From Montifringilla adamsi (Eukaryota > Chordata > Aves > Passeriformes > Passeridae), in contig JAGGNK010010225.1 in the NCBI GenBank assembly GCA_017590115.1, positions 1,984,001-2,048,000 on the forward strand: a stretch of 64,000 bases of DNA, in the 5' to 3' direction. Positions 27,763-42,730 of the stretch are shown here, in pieces (the first letter of the stretch is position 1; each line of letters opens with the position of its first letter). The notes under the pieces are model-generated. The model searched no databases. It was not told where the DNA came from and saw only the letters and a list, made by a program, of their open reading frames with translations. Made by a program: the position numbers and the translations under genes.

Positions 27763-30700
27763 GTAAGAGAGAAACATTTGCTGTTTTGCTGTAACTTGGA
27801 AGTGCTTATTTTGCTTCACAATTAACAATTGAGTCTGACAAGTTAACGATTCTCTTTGTTTCCAACTTTATGATGGCTTTGTTTTGATCCCCTTGCTGAG
27901 CAAGAGGTGGGCTTTAGTTCTAGTTCAGCTTCAGGTCAGGTGTATACAGATTTTCTTATGCTGATGTTAAAATTGGTGTGTGAAAGTGAAGTAGATAGGC
28001 AACAGCTCCTGGAATTTGCAGTGGTGTTGCTGTACTGGAGGAAAATCTCTTTGGAGCTGCATGCAGCAATACCTTTCAGATTGGAAAGTGGGCCCTGAAG
28101 CATTTAAATATAGCTGGAAAAAACTACTTGAATAAGTCTGATGAATGTGTGAATAAAGGCGTAGCTCCCCACACTCAGCATTTTGTTGCTATCCTGCTGT
28201 AGTCTTAACTTTGTGTCAAGTTTATATTGCTGGCATTGCAGAGGAAAAATGGTTCATCTGTATTGAACGCATGAAAACCAAAGAAGAAATCTTGTTTCTT
28301 TTAAAGCCTGTTTGTACCAGTGTTTAAGAAATTTAACTCATACTGACTTAGCTGTCTTTCAACAACAAAAATAGTATGGGGTTTTAAGCTTAAATAGTAT
28401 GGCAGATTTTCACAGAACACACTTTAATCTTTCATCTCTTACTCTTTTTTGCTTTGTCTTTCATGTTAAAAATTTGAATAAATTCTTGGGATTTGCTCTG
28501 AATGAAGGCTTAAATTGTACATCCTGAGGAGGAATGCTTGTTTTTCTTCTAGTAAACATTAGAAATGAAGAACTGGCTGTCTGAATGTCATCTACATTTT
28601 CTTTACATTAGAGAATACATACATCTGTCTATTTTTTATAAAAATATCCTGTCTTTGTCTACCAGTCATATCCCCCAGGTTGTTCCTAGCACGCTAAATG
28701 TATTTGCTCTCATAGGTTGAATTCAGAGCGCGCCTCAAACCTATTAATAAAGTCAACAGTGGGAGTGGTTGCAATTTTGTCAAATGAAGCTGAGTAAGGC
28801 TGAAAGCTGTTTGAAAGAGAGTATTAGTGTATGTGCTGATCATAATAAGTTGGGAAGAGAAAAAGCCATCAGTTGCAAAGAATACACCTGGAAGAAGTAA
28901 ATACTAACCTATAGTAAAACAATGAGTAAGAGGTCAGGTATCATCCCTGCAGAGAAGGCCAGTGAATTGCTGACTCACTTGTTTGCAGTGCATTGCAATG
29001 TGATGTCATTCCAAAAAAGGTAACTGTTACAGGAATTCAGTCTGTAATGATGGAAAGTAATTATTTTGTTTTGCTTGATGTGAATGGTACCTCAGCTTCA
29101 GCACCAGTTCCTTTTAGAGGGCTGCAGTAATAATGAAAAAAACCCCTCAGACACTGAAGATACAGTAATGGCTGAAAGAAATGAGTGCTTTTCAGGGAGA
29201 GAAGATGGTACTAAGATGAATGATGCATAAGCAAATTTCATAAGACAGTGTGTGAAATTTACCTTTTTATGTGTTGGATATTTTGTGTGTGTGTGCTGCT
29301 TCCTAAAGAACAGTGTAACAGTGGAGAAATCAGATCTTCTGCCCTCTTTTCCAGTCTTGTGTTAAAAAGTGTCTGCTTAACTGGTGTTGTTTCCATCTTG
29401 TGAAAGGATAAGTCTTTTTTCCAGTTTAAGGAAGGAGATTTTATTTCAACAGTGTGCTCTGTGCACTTCCTTCTCCCCTATTTTCCAGAGTGAATGAAAT
29501 AGACTTGGGTATATGATACCTGTGTTTTCAGGAAATGACTTTGTTCCATCCATGTATGAGTCAAGCAGTGACTGTTAGATCCACCCTCCCTTGTGAAATT
29601 TATCAATGAAGAGATATGTCCGGAGCCCCTCACAAAACTGCGCTTAAATCTGTTCTAACCCTGTTTTTTAATCTGAAACAATGAAACATAGGAGCTAAAA
29701 GTACAGTGAGAGAGAGAGTTAATCCTTTCCTCAATGCCCAAATCTTTGCTTTTTATTTGAAATTTGTTTGGTATGATCTGGATGAAGGGAAGAGACTGCA
29801 AAAGGATTATAGATCAATATTAGCGTTCCCCTGATTGAACGATGCCATTGAAGCTTTGACATGCAAATTAGTTTTCTAAAATTGTTCTCTAAATAGGACT
29901 GCATTAGCTAATTTTGCACCTTATAAATACAGTAGTTTAGTCAATGGAAAAAGTTGATCTGATTCTGGAAAATGAGAGGAAGCATGTGTGTTTTAAATTT
30001 CACATCAGTGTTATGATATGGTAGTGCTACCATGTTATATATGAGATCTTTGAAAGAAGATAATGCTGCAAAAAGGGGCATCCTTCACTTGGCACGTTGG
30101 TGTTTGCTAGCTGGGACAATGTTCCCGAGAAAGTGTAGAACTCAAATTGCTTCTCAATTCTGAACTTTCTTGATCTGGCCGTATTATTTGGAGAAAAGTG
30201 AGGTGTACCTCCATGTTTGTAAATAGGGCAGAATATACTCCTGTATTTTTTATAAGGCAAGATGTTCAGTAATACTTGATTGTTCTTTCCCCCCTCTTTT
30301 CCCTTCATAATAAGAATAAGCAAAACAGTAAGAATAAACAACAATGTTTCTTTATGTGGTTTGTTCTGGTTGATTTAGTTTGATTTTTAATAGGCTACAG
30401 AATTTTAGCATGAAACTAATTGTAGCAAAGAGGTCTATTAAGCGCCAAACTGATAAGCAAAATCATATAAATGTAGTAGATACAGGTGTCTAAGTTTGCA
30501 AAATGACACATGTAATAAGTGTTTCCATTGTGAAATTGGAATTTCACCTATTTTCCAAATTTTGGTAAGTTAAAATTGAGTATAAGTATGAAGCTTTTGA
30601 CTGCTATAAAAAAAATTATGTTTTAATACTTGCCCTACTTTTGTATTGTGTTGAATTGTAAAGGAGCTCAGGAGCATTACTTTTCATCATAATGTAATTT

Positions 30701-33700
30701 TTTATTCTGTTTAATATCTCTTAAATCAGATTTTTGCTTATATTAACTTGGTGTTAATAATACAGTCCACACTGATTTATAGAATGTTGCATCAAAACTA
30801 AAATTAACCATACATTAACTTGTGAGAAATGATCTGCATTGTGTTGCACTTCATGCAGAATTATTAGAGATCCTACCTCTTTATTTGGACCATAACTTAG
30901 CATTAAAGCGCTACTTTGAGCTAATTTTTTAGTAAGTTATTTTATGGCAAACTAAGTCTCTGTGGTCTTGAAATTTAATTGTGTTTTTAAAACTGTGCAT
31001 ATTATTATCCGCTTAGAAATTTATGATTAAGAGTTATGCTTGCAGATTTCTTTACTGTAGGTGGTTAAAATCAACTGGAAGGTTAAGCCAAGTGGCCACA
31101 TCACACTTCATATTAAATTTTAGCAGTCACTGAACTAAATAATAGTGACTGAGTGGTCAGAATGGTGCTTATTTTGACAGTGTCTGACTCTTGTACAATC
31201 TCTGCCAGTGTTACAATTGTTGTTGAAGAGCCAAGTGTGTGAAGATTTTGTAGTAATTGGTATTATTTACAGACATTTAGAGAAATAAAACTAAAAGAAG
31301 TCCAGATAAATATTTCTTCCCACAATTTAAAAAAAGTCAGTGAAGGATTTTCTGATCATTTTGGAATGTATTTGTTACAACTTTTGATATCCTGACTAGT
31401 CATCAGTATGGGTTTCTGAACATTTGGTACAGGGAGATCCAGATTTCACAGGCCTACCAGTGTAACATCTCTTTTGTGTGCCAGTTGGCCGTCCTAGAAC
31501 TTGGAAAGGACTGCTTTTTGATGAGATGACAGTCCTACTGCTTCTTGCATGTCCTTTTCCATATGTAAACAGTTACTATTTGTTTCCTGCAGGAATGATG
31601 CAGCTAAGTGATAGTTCTTTGCTTCCTTCCTTACAATATGGGGAAATCTAGGACTTGCACCTAGGGCTTCATGGAGTGAGGTTTAACATCAATTTTGTGA
31701 GGTAGCAATTTTATGTGGTAACTGGAAGAAAGAGATTATTCTAAAACGCTTTTGAGGATTTTTTGAGTGAGAAATGAATGTCTTCAGGTCACTGTAATAT
31801 TTGGATAGCAAAGTTAGGAACTGTGACTTGCTACTGTTAGCAAAAAAGGATGCTGTTGTGTGTGGAGAAGTGTGTGTTGTGACACAGAATTACAGTGCTG
31901 CACAGGCAGCATTGTAGGTGACAAAGGAGATGCAGTACTTAAATCACTTGGGGAAGCATTAAGACTTGCAGGACTCTTACAGGTGTGAACTTTATGTGAA
32001 AATGTACACTAAGCTGTGTATTGATGTTAAAGCTTTGTAGTAAATGCTTAAGCTGGTAATGGGGGAAATCTCGATGGTTTTTGACCTATGCCAAATTTTA
32101 CTTTGCAGCTTTAAAAAAGTCAGGTTTTGCTTTTTATTTCAATATTTTGTCCTCCTTTTTTTTTTTTCTCTAAAAGTATGTACTTGGAAAGGTCAATGGA
32201 TAAGGAATTACGTGAGTCCTAGCAAAAAGAATGCTGTAACTCTAGATATTTGGCATAGTGTTGGGGTTCTGTGGGGTTGTGCAATAAGGGCGCATGGAAA
32301 AAAAAATGGATTCAGCTCCTTGAACAGGACATCATGCTTAGACAGTGTGAAGTATGCACAAAGAACATTTTAAAAATTCTCTTAACAATTTAAGTGTTTT
32401 TGAACGTGTGTGCCTAATTTTGTGTAAAATTACTTTGTATAAGTGGAGAGAAATGCTGTATATTAGATCATTGCTTTCACTGGCAATTCTCACTGTAATT
32501 TTGGAGTGCAGGAAGATGAGAGCTAGCTTTGTAACAAAGATGACCTTTAGTTCTGCGTGAGTAATAAATCAAATATTTGCTTTTAGGAGATGAAAAGGAT
32601 ATCATATTCACCTGTGGTATGGAGGTAGGCTGGGCTGCTGAACTGTGCTAACTTCAGTCTTTCTTGCCTGGTAATGTGGGTGCTTTATTGGGGGAGACCT
32701 GATAACCGTGCACTTCAGCTACAGTGGCACTGCTCAGGTCTGTGTTGCTGTGCCTTTGCTAGTCAGATATAAAACTAGTTACCTAAAATCATGTCCATTT
32801 TTCTTTCTAAATATGTTTTAGTATAAAAAGGTACTTTGTGGTGTTTTCTTTGTGGCAGTTTGTGGTTGATTCTTTTAACTAGTATTCTTGCATTTCAAAA
32901 CCGTTGTAGTAAATACACTCTAGACAGATTTCTCAGTTGGACTGACCAGGCATTTCATCTCTCATAGATACTGTAGAAAGTGTTATACTGTTGCAGTTTT
33001 GAAATCCAAGTGTCCTGTATTCTGTTCATTTTAGGAAAGAATACGGTGGTACAGTGAGTGGCAATTTTGGAAAAGGAAGGGAGAGAACACAGAGGAGTAG
33101 CCTTGTTAGTTATAGCTCTCCAGTTTTTCCTGAACTTGTATTTAAAATATCTTCTTCCAACCCCTCACTATACATAAGAAATTCACAAAGGCTCATCCTA
33201 TTGATCATCTTCTATCAAGTACATCATAACAGATACAAGATAAGTAGTCTTTAACTATAGATGGATGCTAATCAGAAAATGAGTTATGTTACTGAAGAGG
33301 TTACATCCTTCTAACACTGCATCTATACTTTATATGGATTGTATGTATTACACTTCCATTTGTCTGCAAACTCATTGCCAGAAAATTATCACTTTAATTA
33401 TCTGAGTGGGAAAAACAGAGGAATGTCTCCACTGTGAACAGGTAATGTAAAAGTGCTTGGAAAAGAGCTCAAACCAAAACCAGCTGTTTCTCAGAAAGCA
33501 ATGGATGCTTCTTGGTTTGAAGAAAATTGAAGCAGAAGAAAAGACAGCAGAAAACCTTTGTGTCAATTTTGTGTCTGTTGAAGTCAGTACAAAGTGAATG
33601 AGGCCTTAAGCCTTAATTCAGTAAATTCATATTTATTTGGCACAGAACTTGGTAGTGTAAGTTATACTACAGCTACTACTGTTTAACTGTGCTTAGACAC

Positions 33701-36586
33701 ACTTTTTGAATTGAGAAGTGTTGTAATACATATTTGTGTTACAGGTACATTTAACAGCTCATTTGCAGCTGAGCTTATTGATACCAAAAGGGTTGCTCCA
33801 GCTGGGTTTTAATAGGAGCCATTATGATTTGTTTAGAGGCATTATAACAGTATAAACCAGTTTCAAACCTAACATGAGGTCTAAAAGGGGCAGGTGTTAC
33901 CTCTGCACTTTCTTCTGAATTGGTGTTGGCCCCTGTTCTAGAAACCTGCTATACTTGAACAGTGTGAAAATACCAGTGTGAGCACGCATAAATATTCTTC
34001 TGGCCCTGCAGCAGTGTTTGTGTGATTGCCTGCCCTTCAGCTCCTCAGAGAGAAAGCAGAATTGAGAGCATGTAGAACAGATGCAGTTATTTGGTGCCTT
34101 CTGTGGCAGTTTCTTTGGAAGCCGTTTGTCTTCCAAAGACAAAGAGATGTAGACATCTCTTCTGCTATATTTGCTTATTCTGTCTCAGGTTAGTCCTGCT
34201 AAGATCAACAGAAACATGTTTCCTAGGGGGGTAAATGGAATGCTTAAATCTCTGACAGTGTCAGTCTAGTACCTCCCAGAGTAGTAAATGTACTAGTGCT
34301 TGTAAAAATTATTCAGTAAGTAGCATTAACTGTCTCACTTTGGGGATTAGGAGATGGAAATTATTCTAATGCTATAAACTAACTCTTACCATTACATAAA
34401 CATGACCTGAATACTTCTCTGATCTCTGAACCTTTGCTTTGTGTTTGCAATATGTTTGAGGTCACTAAGAGCGCATATAAGTAGAATCTTCCTGAACTAT
34501 ACTTTGTTCTGTGCATTTGATTTTGTATTCCTGTGAAGGCTGAGTCATCCTGGGTTCCAGATACCCAGGCAGGGAGAGTTAAGGTTGCTATGGGAATCGT
34601 AGAGCAAATGTTCTACTAAAATTACACTGTTTGTCCATGTGGGTTATGTCAAGAATGAACCTGGCTCATTATTTTTGATATTTCCTTCTACTAGCCCCCC
34701 ATTCAAACCTGAAAAATATGGCTTTTTTTCATAATTTTTTTTCAGACTGTAGTTTAGCAGTAACTGAGCATGTGCAAAGATGATAATTTTCCTTTATTTA
34801 ATAAATGGCAAATTATAAATTAGGGATAATACAGTACATATGATAACTACATTCAGAGATTGCTGCAACATTCATTTTCTTAAGCAGTTGCAGAGAAGCC
34901 AGGATTATTCTTTTCAGTTATTAAAACATTTAATTACATTTCAAGTAAATGGTAGGTTCCCAAGGGATCCTGAGAGAAGTTACATTTGAAGGGAATTCAG
35001 TCTCCAGTTTCTGTGTGCCTTCAAAACTGCCACTTAATTCTGCTGTATGTACAAAATTCAACCGGTTTATGTGCACATATAAAACAGCATAACATCTCAT
35101 ACACATATGTGCATTTTTTGAAAACTATAGGGTTGTTTTCTTTCACAACTATACCACAAATACTGCAGTAGTTTAAAATAAGAGTTCTCAGTTTGAAAAT
35201 GAAGCTTTGAAGAAAGCATAATTCAGTAAATCTTGTCTTGGATGAGGATTTCACATCTCATGGTTTTGTTTTCAGTGCAGGTTTCTGAGTGGCTGGTTGA
35301 TGCAGCAGTGATTTTCACAGCAAACCCTGAACAAAAGTGGCAAGGGGCACCTTCTGCAACTCTGTAATGCAAATTACTGCTTCCAAGATACATGGGCCAT
35401 TTTGTTAACCCACACTTACATGCTATTTTTATTGAATTAAGTAGTAGGTATTTTTGAATGTTCTCAGTGGTAATATATGTTAATGTAATTTTAGGTGGCT
35501 AGCAAAGTTTCAAATACTAAGTACAGAAAGTACTGCTATAAATGCCCTCAAGAAGAAAGTAACCATAGAAATGGCTCATATATTTTAAGCATAGCATTAA
35601 GTTTACATTATTATACACATTTATTGAGGGTTTACTGTGATCTTCAGCTCCTTGTGTAGCACCTAAAGTACTGAATACTACTCTAAGAAACTCAGGAAAC
35701 ATTTAAAGTTTGCAATAAATGTGAATAGTAAGCACCGTAACTCTTAGTTATTTAACAAAGACCTGATTTCTGACAGCTTTTGCTGCATGTTCTTACTGTA
35801 ATGCTTGTCTTGCAGATGTTGAATGCTTTGGAAACTGTGTTACAAGGGTGCTTTTCAGCAGCTGCTTACCTGCTTCTTGGCTGCAATTTTGATTTCTGAC
35901 AGTATGCTTTTAAAAAATGGCCGGTAAGACGATGGCTAGCAACATCTCATCCAACAAGCAAACCTGAACTACATCTGCCCAAATGTGACATGTGCTTTAA
36001 AGTAGCATTTAAGAATATAATAATAATTTTAAAAGATTTGGAGTTATTTTTCCCAGAACCAGATGTTCTGACAGAAACCTGTGCCTCCTTGAAGCACTCA
36101 TGTTGAAATGTGTAATTTATATTCAACATGGTTCTTTTCTCTTCTAAAGACTAATTTCACTCGAAGTCCAAACCCCACCTTTTATCACTTGTGTCCTATG
36201 TTGCAGTAAACTGATAGGATTTTCCTATGATTGCTTATGTTGACCTAATGGCTAGCACCAACATTTTCAGAGCTCTTTGGAATGCTTGAAATTCACAAAT
36301 GAGCCTAAATTCCTGATAACCAAAATATGCTTTCCAGATCAGGGCTACAGCTGTTAAATTCAGCAAAACGATCCTTCTGAAATGTAAGGAAAACTGCCAC
36401 TCAGAAGAGCCCACAGAACAACATCTGCCTATGAGTAACATTTAATGACAAAAAATAATGACTTTGCGAGGTAATTTTTATAGTAAAATTGCATAAGAAT
36501 AAATTCCCACAAAGTTCTTTTTATAAACTGCTCTCAGCACTGTATTCTGTGGTTTAAAATAGAACTGTGTGCTTCCTGCTTGGCTA

Positions 36587-36606
36587 GATGGCAGCCAGCT
36601 GCCATC
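36587..36606. repeat. Inverted repeat, 9-bp arms, 2-nt spacer
   Basis: GATGGCAGC and its perfect complement GCTGCCATC are separated by CA. The spacer is too short for a stable RNA loop without opening the inner pairs. It may be a chance palindrome or a dimeric protein-binding site; nothing nearby decides this. Confidence 0.9.
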
Positions 36607-39600
36607 CAAGATTTACTTGAATTTGTGCACTCCTTCCTTTTGCTTCTCTAATTTTTTGGTTCTTGATTGCTGGAAGCAACTTGAGGTGGGGGAGACAACC
36701 TTGGAAGCTGCTTTTTCTCTTCCTTTTAATTTTTCCATGAGATCCCAACTCTCTGGTCCCACTGAGTTGTGTTTGACAGTAAAAGCAGTCTCAATAGATG
36801 GCTTTTAGTAGGATATGGTTAGTAGAAAATACTCAAGAAAAGGGATCACGATGAGGGAGCTCAGCACTTATTAGTTGTTTTTATACAAAATGTCACGTGT
36901 TACCCAGATACACGGAGTATTCACAGGGAGCTCTAACACAACAGGCAAAAGAAGAAAACTGTTACGTCTCCCTGATGCCCTGACACCTCCATCCAGTGGC
37001 AAAGTGACCAGTGCTAGGTTGATACTGGTCATTTTGCAGAAAAACAGCTTACTCTGATTTGTGGGAAAACGCAGTGGTCATTGATACAATTTGTCTGAAT
37101 TACATGCTTTCACTTGTGTATTTCTTATGGCAGCCAGCTCTTTGTAAAAAAAAAAATTCACTTCTCACCTAAAGACTTGTGGAGTGATTCCATGAAACAC
37201 TCCAAGACAGCTGACACTATCAGAGGAATTTTATTTTTCTCTTGTGTTTTAGTACTTTGGTTTGTTTGTAAATCTTCCTCTTCCACAGGGAAAATTATGT
37301 GAGGGAGAAATGAGATTTAGGCAACAAGAAGGTATTCTCAGAATAATGAAAAGATTTTGGGAGAACGACAGGAAAAGCTTCCCTCCCCTCCCATTTTTTC
37401 CCCTCCAGTGTAATGAAGCCACTCACAGAAAGCTGAGTATATATCAGAGATTAAGACAAAAAACATCCTGTAGTTTAGAAAATTCAAGATTGCCTGTCTG
37501 CTTAAATATTCTCTGGCAAAATCTGAACTTTTTGTCCTAGTCTGTCTGCATGGACACAAGGTCTTTTCCTTACCCCTGCCCCAGTTGCCTTTCTGTCATT
37601 CAGTAGCTCATTTCTCAGGTGAGGAGGACAGATTGAATACAGAAAACATGCGTTTAACCTTATGTCTGGGGTTGTCATGTGTGGTACGGAGGTAGCAAAG
37701 GGAGGCAGTCCATTTGTTTTGGCCTGACATAGGTGGGCTGTTTTGCTGAGATTTCTGGAGGCATTCTCAGGGATTCTGCTAAAACTGCTTTGATCCTTTA
37801 CTAACCATTTGTGTTGCAAGGACTGTGAAGCTCTCTCTGGTGTCTCTCTGCTTCCCAGGTTTAAGAAGTGGACTAGAAACTCAGAACACTCAGATTGTCC
37901 TTGGGAGTGTCCTGGATCCAAATAAAATGTCTTCATTAAGTCCCAGAGAACACAGACAATTACAGATACCATATACGTTTTGGTGTTTGGAGATGGATTT
38001 GTTAAATATATCATGTCTTCAATTCTTCTGAAAAGAATTATGCTTTTGTAAAACAGGTAGTTAAGTTAGGTCAGCTCCCTTTCTTGCTGAGCTTCTGCCT
38101 GTTTTAGAGGGAGGAAGGGAGGAGCTTTCTCTCATGTATCTGAGCTGCAACCAGCTGAGAATTTCTTGGGTGGGTAGATCAGTTTTCCTCCTCTGCCACT
38201 GCATGGAATGTTTAAGGCTTCCAGACCATTCAGCAAAAGAACCTGTGTCCCCCTTTTCCTCTCTCCCTCAAATCTGGTAATTTCATGGACTAAAGCAATA
38301 GTATTCAGACCTACAAAATATCAAGTCTTACTATTGTAGCTGTGCAACTAATAACAAGGGAGCTTGCAGGTGTGATTAATAAGCTACTGGCTAGTAGGCC
38401 AATGAGAAGATGTCTGTAGTTCATCAAATGATCAATGAATGTTGTCTGTGCAAAGTAGTATTGTATTATATTGTAAGGATATGCAATAAGTGTCCAAGTT
38501 GCAGAATTTGAAGATACAAAACAGGAATCGAATGTATAAAAAAAGGAGCATGTTTAAAAAAGTTCCATATTTAGTATATGAAAAAATTAACTAGCCAATC
38601 CAAAATTTTCCTGACAAATGTAGGTAAGTAGGAGCTGCTCTCTGGAGAGTAAATCCTGTGCTGAGGTCTGTGGAGAGCTCACAGCCCATGGAGGTGCTGA
38701 TGGCGACCAGTGGGACAGCAGCAGATTGGTAAGAGTAGCTGAGAACAGGAAACAGTTGAGCCAGCCTGCTTCCTCCACTCCGTGTTTTTCTGGTTGTCTT
38801 AGACTTGGATTTTAGACTCAGTCCTGATGACATTTGATGTTTGCTCTGTAAGGTTTTCCTCACAAGGAACCACCCTGTGGAGTGCGTGGTGAGAAGGCTG
38901 AGCACAAAAAGCCAAAACAAAACCCCAAAGGAAATAATGTTTTGTTAGCTGAGACAATGAAGATATGTAGCAACTGACTTTTCAGTTTTTCCCCTAACAG
39001 AGATTGTGGGTTCCTGGTTAGGGAAAAGATAACAAAAATAACAGATTGGGGTGGAGAGAGCTTGTTTTCATTCTCTTTTGAGGGAAAAAATTGAATGGTG
39101 AAAGCAGAGGCAGGGACTAAAAAGAGACGAAATGTGCTCTGGTGATTAGCTTCCGTCCTGATTGTCAGAGGTATAGTTCTGTTTGTTCCATCACTTTTTG
39201 TGTCTCTGTCTGCAAATTACATGCTAAATGAAAATTAACTTACTCCTTTGAAGCTTTGTTGATAGGATGTGTGTGTCTGAGCCTTAATAACTATTATATA
39301 ACAAGTCATTCCAATTTTAATGTTCATTGTTTGCTTTGTTAAAATAATTGAGGTCAAGCTGGCTGCTACCCTGAGGTGATGATAATCGAGACTTTCGTGC
39401 TTATTCCCGGTAATGAGAGGGAAGCAGTAATCAGGGAAGGACAGCTGATACGGATGTCATTATCTGGTTCCATCTTTCCAGGGCGCTTTCACAGTATCTC
39501 ACTTGGTGTTCTAGGATCCTTCCTTACAACATTTTTTGCCATTAGCATGGTAATGTTTGCAGAGGCTACTGTGGGTCTTACTCCAGAATGAATATTTGTG

Positions 39601-40333
39601 GGTAGAATTCTTTCCTGTTTACAGTTTAAGGAGGTTCTTATTGGTCTGAAGGTCAGGTTTTATTGCAAGCCAAGTGTACAGATATGGTGGTCATCTGGTC
39701 TTGTACCTGTTTCTACACTAGACACTTTAAAAGCTGAAGTGCAAAATTATCTTGATGAGAGATTTCTTTTAGCTATTGGACTACTTCCAGCAGCAACCTC
39801 TATTCTTAGTTATTTCATCTTAGTTATATATTAAGCTGTGATTTTGTCTTCCTGGCTTGCATGCTATAGATGGAATCCCATTGCAAGATCTGTTATGTGA
39901 CTCTACTGAAGAAAAGAGTGAAGTCTGTAAATCCTCATCAGAAAATGTCTTTTGTTGAGTAGTAAGATGCACGTAGCAAGTAACCTTGAGTAGTCTGAGA
40001 ACTCTTCTCAGTAATTTAAGTGAAGGCAAAAGTTCACTTCCTTTGCTGTGGCTATGCTTAACTCAAAACAACAGAGCATTACATTTAAGAAAAAACCAAA
40101 ACCACTTTTACTGTGTTTGTATGAGTTAACCTTCATTTGCCAGACATCTCAGTTGGTGAGGTATACTTTCTGAGCTGATGATTAACAGTATTTACAGTAG
40201 TCTTGCATGTGTGTTGATGCTCTTTCCTTTTTCAGAATAAATAGTGGAAAGGGGGCAAGTTTAATGGAAATGCTTTAGTGACACAGGAGTTCCAGGCATC
40301 AGTATCTTGCATTTTGATGTATTCTTGATAGAT

Positions 40334-40336
40334 GTA

Positions 40337-40394
<58 letters not shown>

Positions 40395-40398
40395 TATA
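40334..40398. repeat. Compound microsatellite (TA)n-(CA)n
   Basis: A run of alternating TA, about 18 units with early TGTA interruptions, passes directly into about seven CA units at 40381-40393 and then ATATAT. The compound structure is typical of a TA tract with a transition-derived CA tail. It is likely length-polymorphic. Confidence 0.95.
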
Positions 40399-42730
40399 TT
40401 CTACTTATACTAGCTGTTTTAACTTTTGATTTTTACATGTGACAGTTTTTTGGTGTTGATGAAATACAGGTCAAGACTGCAGGAAGAGTCCTTGCTCAAG
40501 GTCAGAATTGATGACTGTGTTAGGTTCATGTGGCAACACAATATATCACATCTACAGTGACTTAAAAGGTTTTTGTTTCTTGTGTGTGGACTCTTCTGTT
40601 CTTCATTTGCTTTTAAGAAAAAAAGGTGTTTTCTAGGAAATAAAAGGAAAAAAAAATCCAAACTCCTGTGATATCTGCATGTTTAACAATGGTTAAATAT
40701 CCTCATTAATGTATCACTTGTGACTTATTCTAGAGTAGTTTGAAAAGCTGGTCTCACCTCCTGTCCTTTCCCAGTGTTTTCTGAAGAGTTCTTTTTGTAC
40801 TACTATTTTCTAAAAAGCAAAAAACTAGTATTTCCAGGTGTGTGTGTGCGTGTGTCAGAGAGAGAGAGACTGTGCTTTCATATTAGAAAAACCCACCCCA
40901 AATGAAGCACCAGCCAATCAAATCCTGCCAAAAAAGAGTGCAGCAGCAAGCTGGCTATTTCCCAGTCTTTAAAAGCAGTAAACTTCTCATAAGGACAGCT
41001 TGACTTGGAGTTTTAAGGAAGTGATGCATGTTGCATTTCTGTTATTATTAAAGCGTCTAAAGATTTTTCTGCATAACTGTTTATTTTTACAGATGCTCTG
41101 TTTTTCATATAAGCTCTTTTTATTGCGTTGTTTATTTTCTCATGTTTTTAATAACTGCTTTCAACTTGCATGCAGTCAATAATGGAAAGGATTTAAAAAT
41201 AAAAATGACTGCATTAAATCTTTCAGAAGAATTGCCTACAGATAAGTCATCAGACCACGTGCTGCTGGCAGTGGTGCGCAGAGATTACTACAGTAGAGAA
41301 AAAGTGTTATTAACTGATGGAGCAGAATGTTTCTTTCATGAATGATTTCTAGCATATCACTGATGAGCTTGACGATACAGAATTTCTGTGGTTTTTCAGT
41401 GCTAAAAGAACGTTTTCTTTTTTCTCTGGAGTGTTTTGGATTTTTCGTCATGCATGGGTAGGCACATCTTAATACTGACTGTAAAGGATTCAATTATGTT
41501 ATCAACACTATTTAAACAATATTTAAACTGAAACTGAAATTGTTCATATGTGTATCAGATTGTGGCTGGCACAGTCTGAAGAATCTCTCTCATGTTTTAT
41601 ATTTTAGAAGGAGGGTAGAATGATCTGAAGCATTTAAATCATCATGCAGAAAGACAGGATTGGTGATGCTACTTGTTTTCATGGCCAGCTCCACATGGCC
41701 CCTGTGACAAAGGGAGAGTGTGTGCTTGCCCTCTGAGGTCATATGGCTGATGTCACTCTTCCTTTGAGGAACCTGAAGTCACTGTCTTGGGAGGTGCCCC
41801 TGCGGCAGCTGTGGATTGAGTTTTACAGATGCCATAAAGCTGGTGTTTGCTTTAGGTTGTTGCAATGCGCTGTGTTACTTGGGCAAAATCCTGTAGGATC
41901 AATAATTCTGGAAAGAAAGATGTCTGATAATACACATCTGTCCTAGACAAACAGACTTATGCCTGGTAATCTTGGAGTCTGGATAGCAAAAGCATTTACA
42001 ATCATGTCAAAAGCAATCATATGCTCTTACATTTAGGTGTGGTTATTCAGTTTTCTTTGTTTGAAGTTTCTGTTTATTTTTGTTGTCAGATGGAAGGAAA
42101 AATCTTGAATACAGATTATTATTATACTTAATAATTTGGAACATCTCCCTTTCTCTTTCTAGTTCCAGAAACAAATTGAAGCCTTAAATCAAAAATGGCA
42201 TTCAGATTTTTAAAGATGATTTCTCTGCATGGGAAATAATAATGTATCATCTAGTATTTTGACAAAATGTTGAATTCCTGTATTTTTTCTTTTATCATGG
42301 AAAATAGCACTTCATTTTTTAATTTTTACTTCCTAATTTAATAACTAATTTTAGCTTATTTACCACATGAAAGAATGTTCTTTCATCTTATTATGTCTGA
42401 AATAAATTTCTTTGCAAACCTAGGGTATCTCATGGCTTCTTCTGCTTGTCTTCCACATACTGTGGAAATAACCCTGAGAATTAGTAATTTCTACTTACCA
42501 TTTGTTTGGATGCTCATCACATAAGTGTTTGGTCTCTTGCCTTATGGTGAGCTATGTGTTCAGAACAGGAGGTGCAGTTCCAGCTGTGAAGGGGTAGGTA
42601 GCAGTTGCTGTGGCTGGGTTAATTAGGGAAAGCGATCACACAGGATGTTAAGATCAGCCCTGAAGAGGAGGAAGCGGGCAGCAACAAAAGCTGTGGATTG
42701 TCTGTTTTGGAGCAAGTGGTAGGGAGGGCA

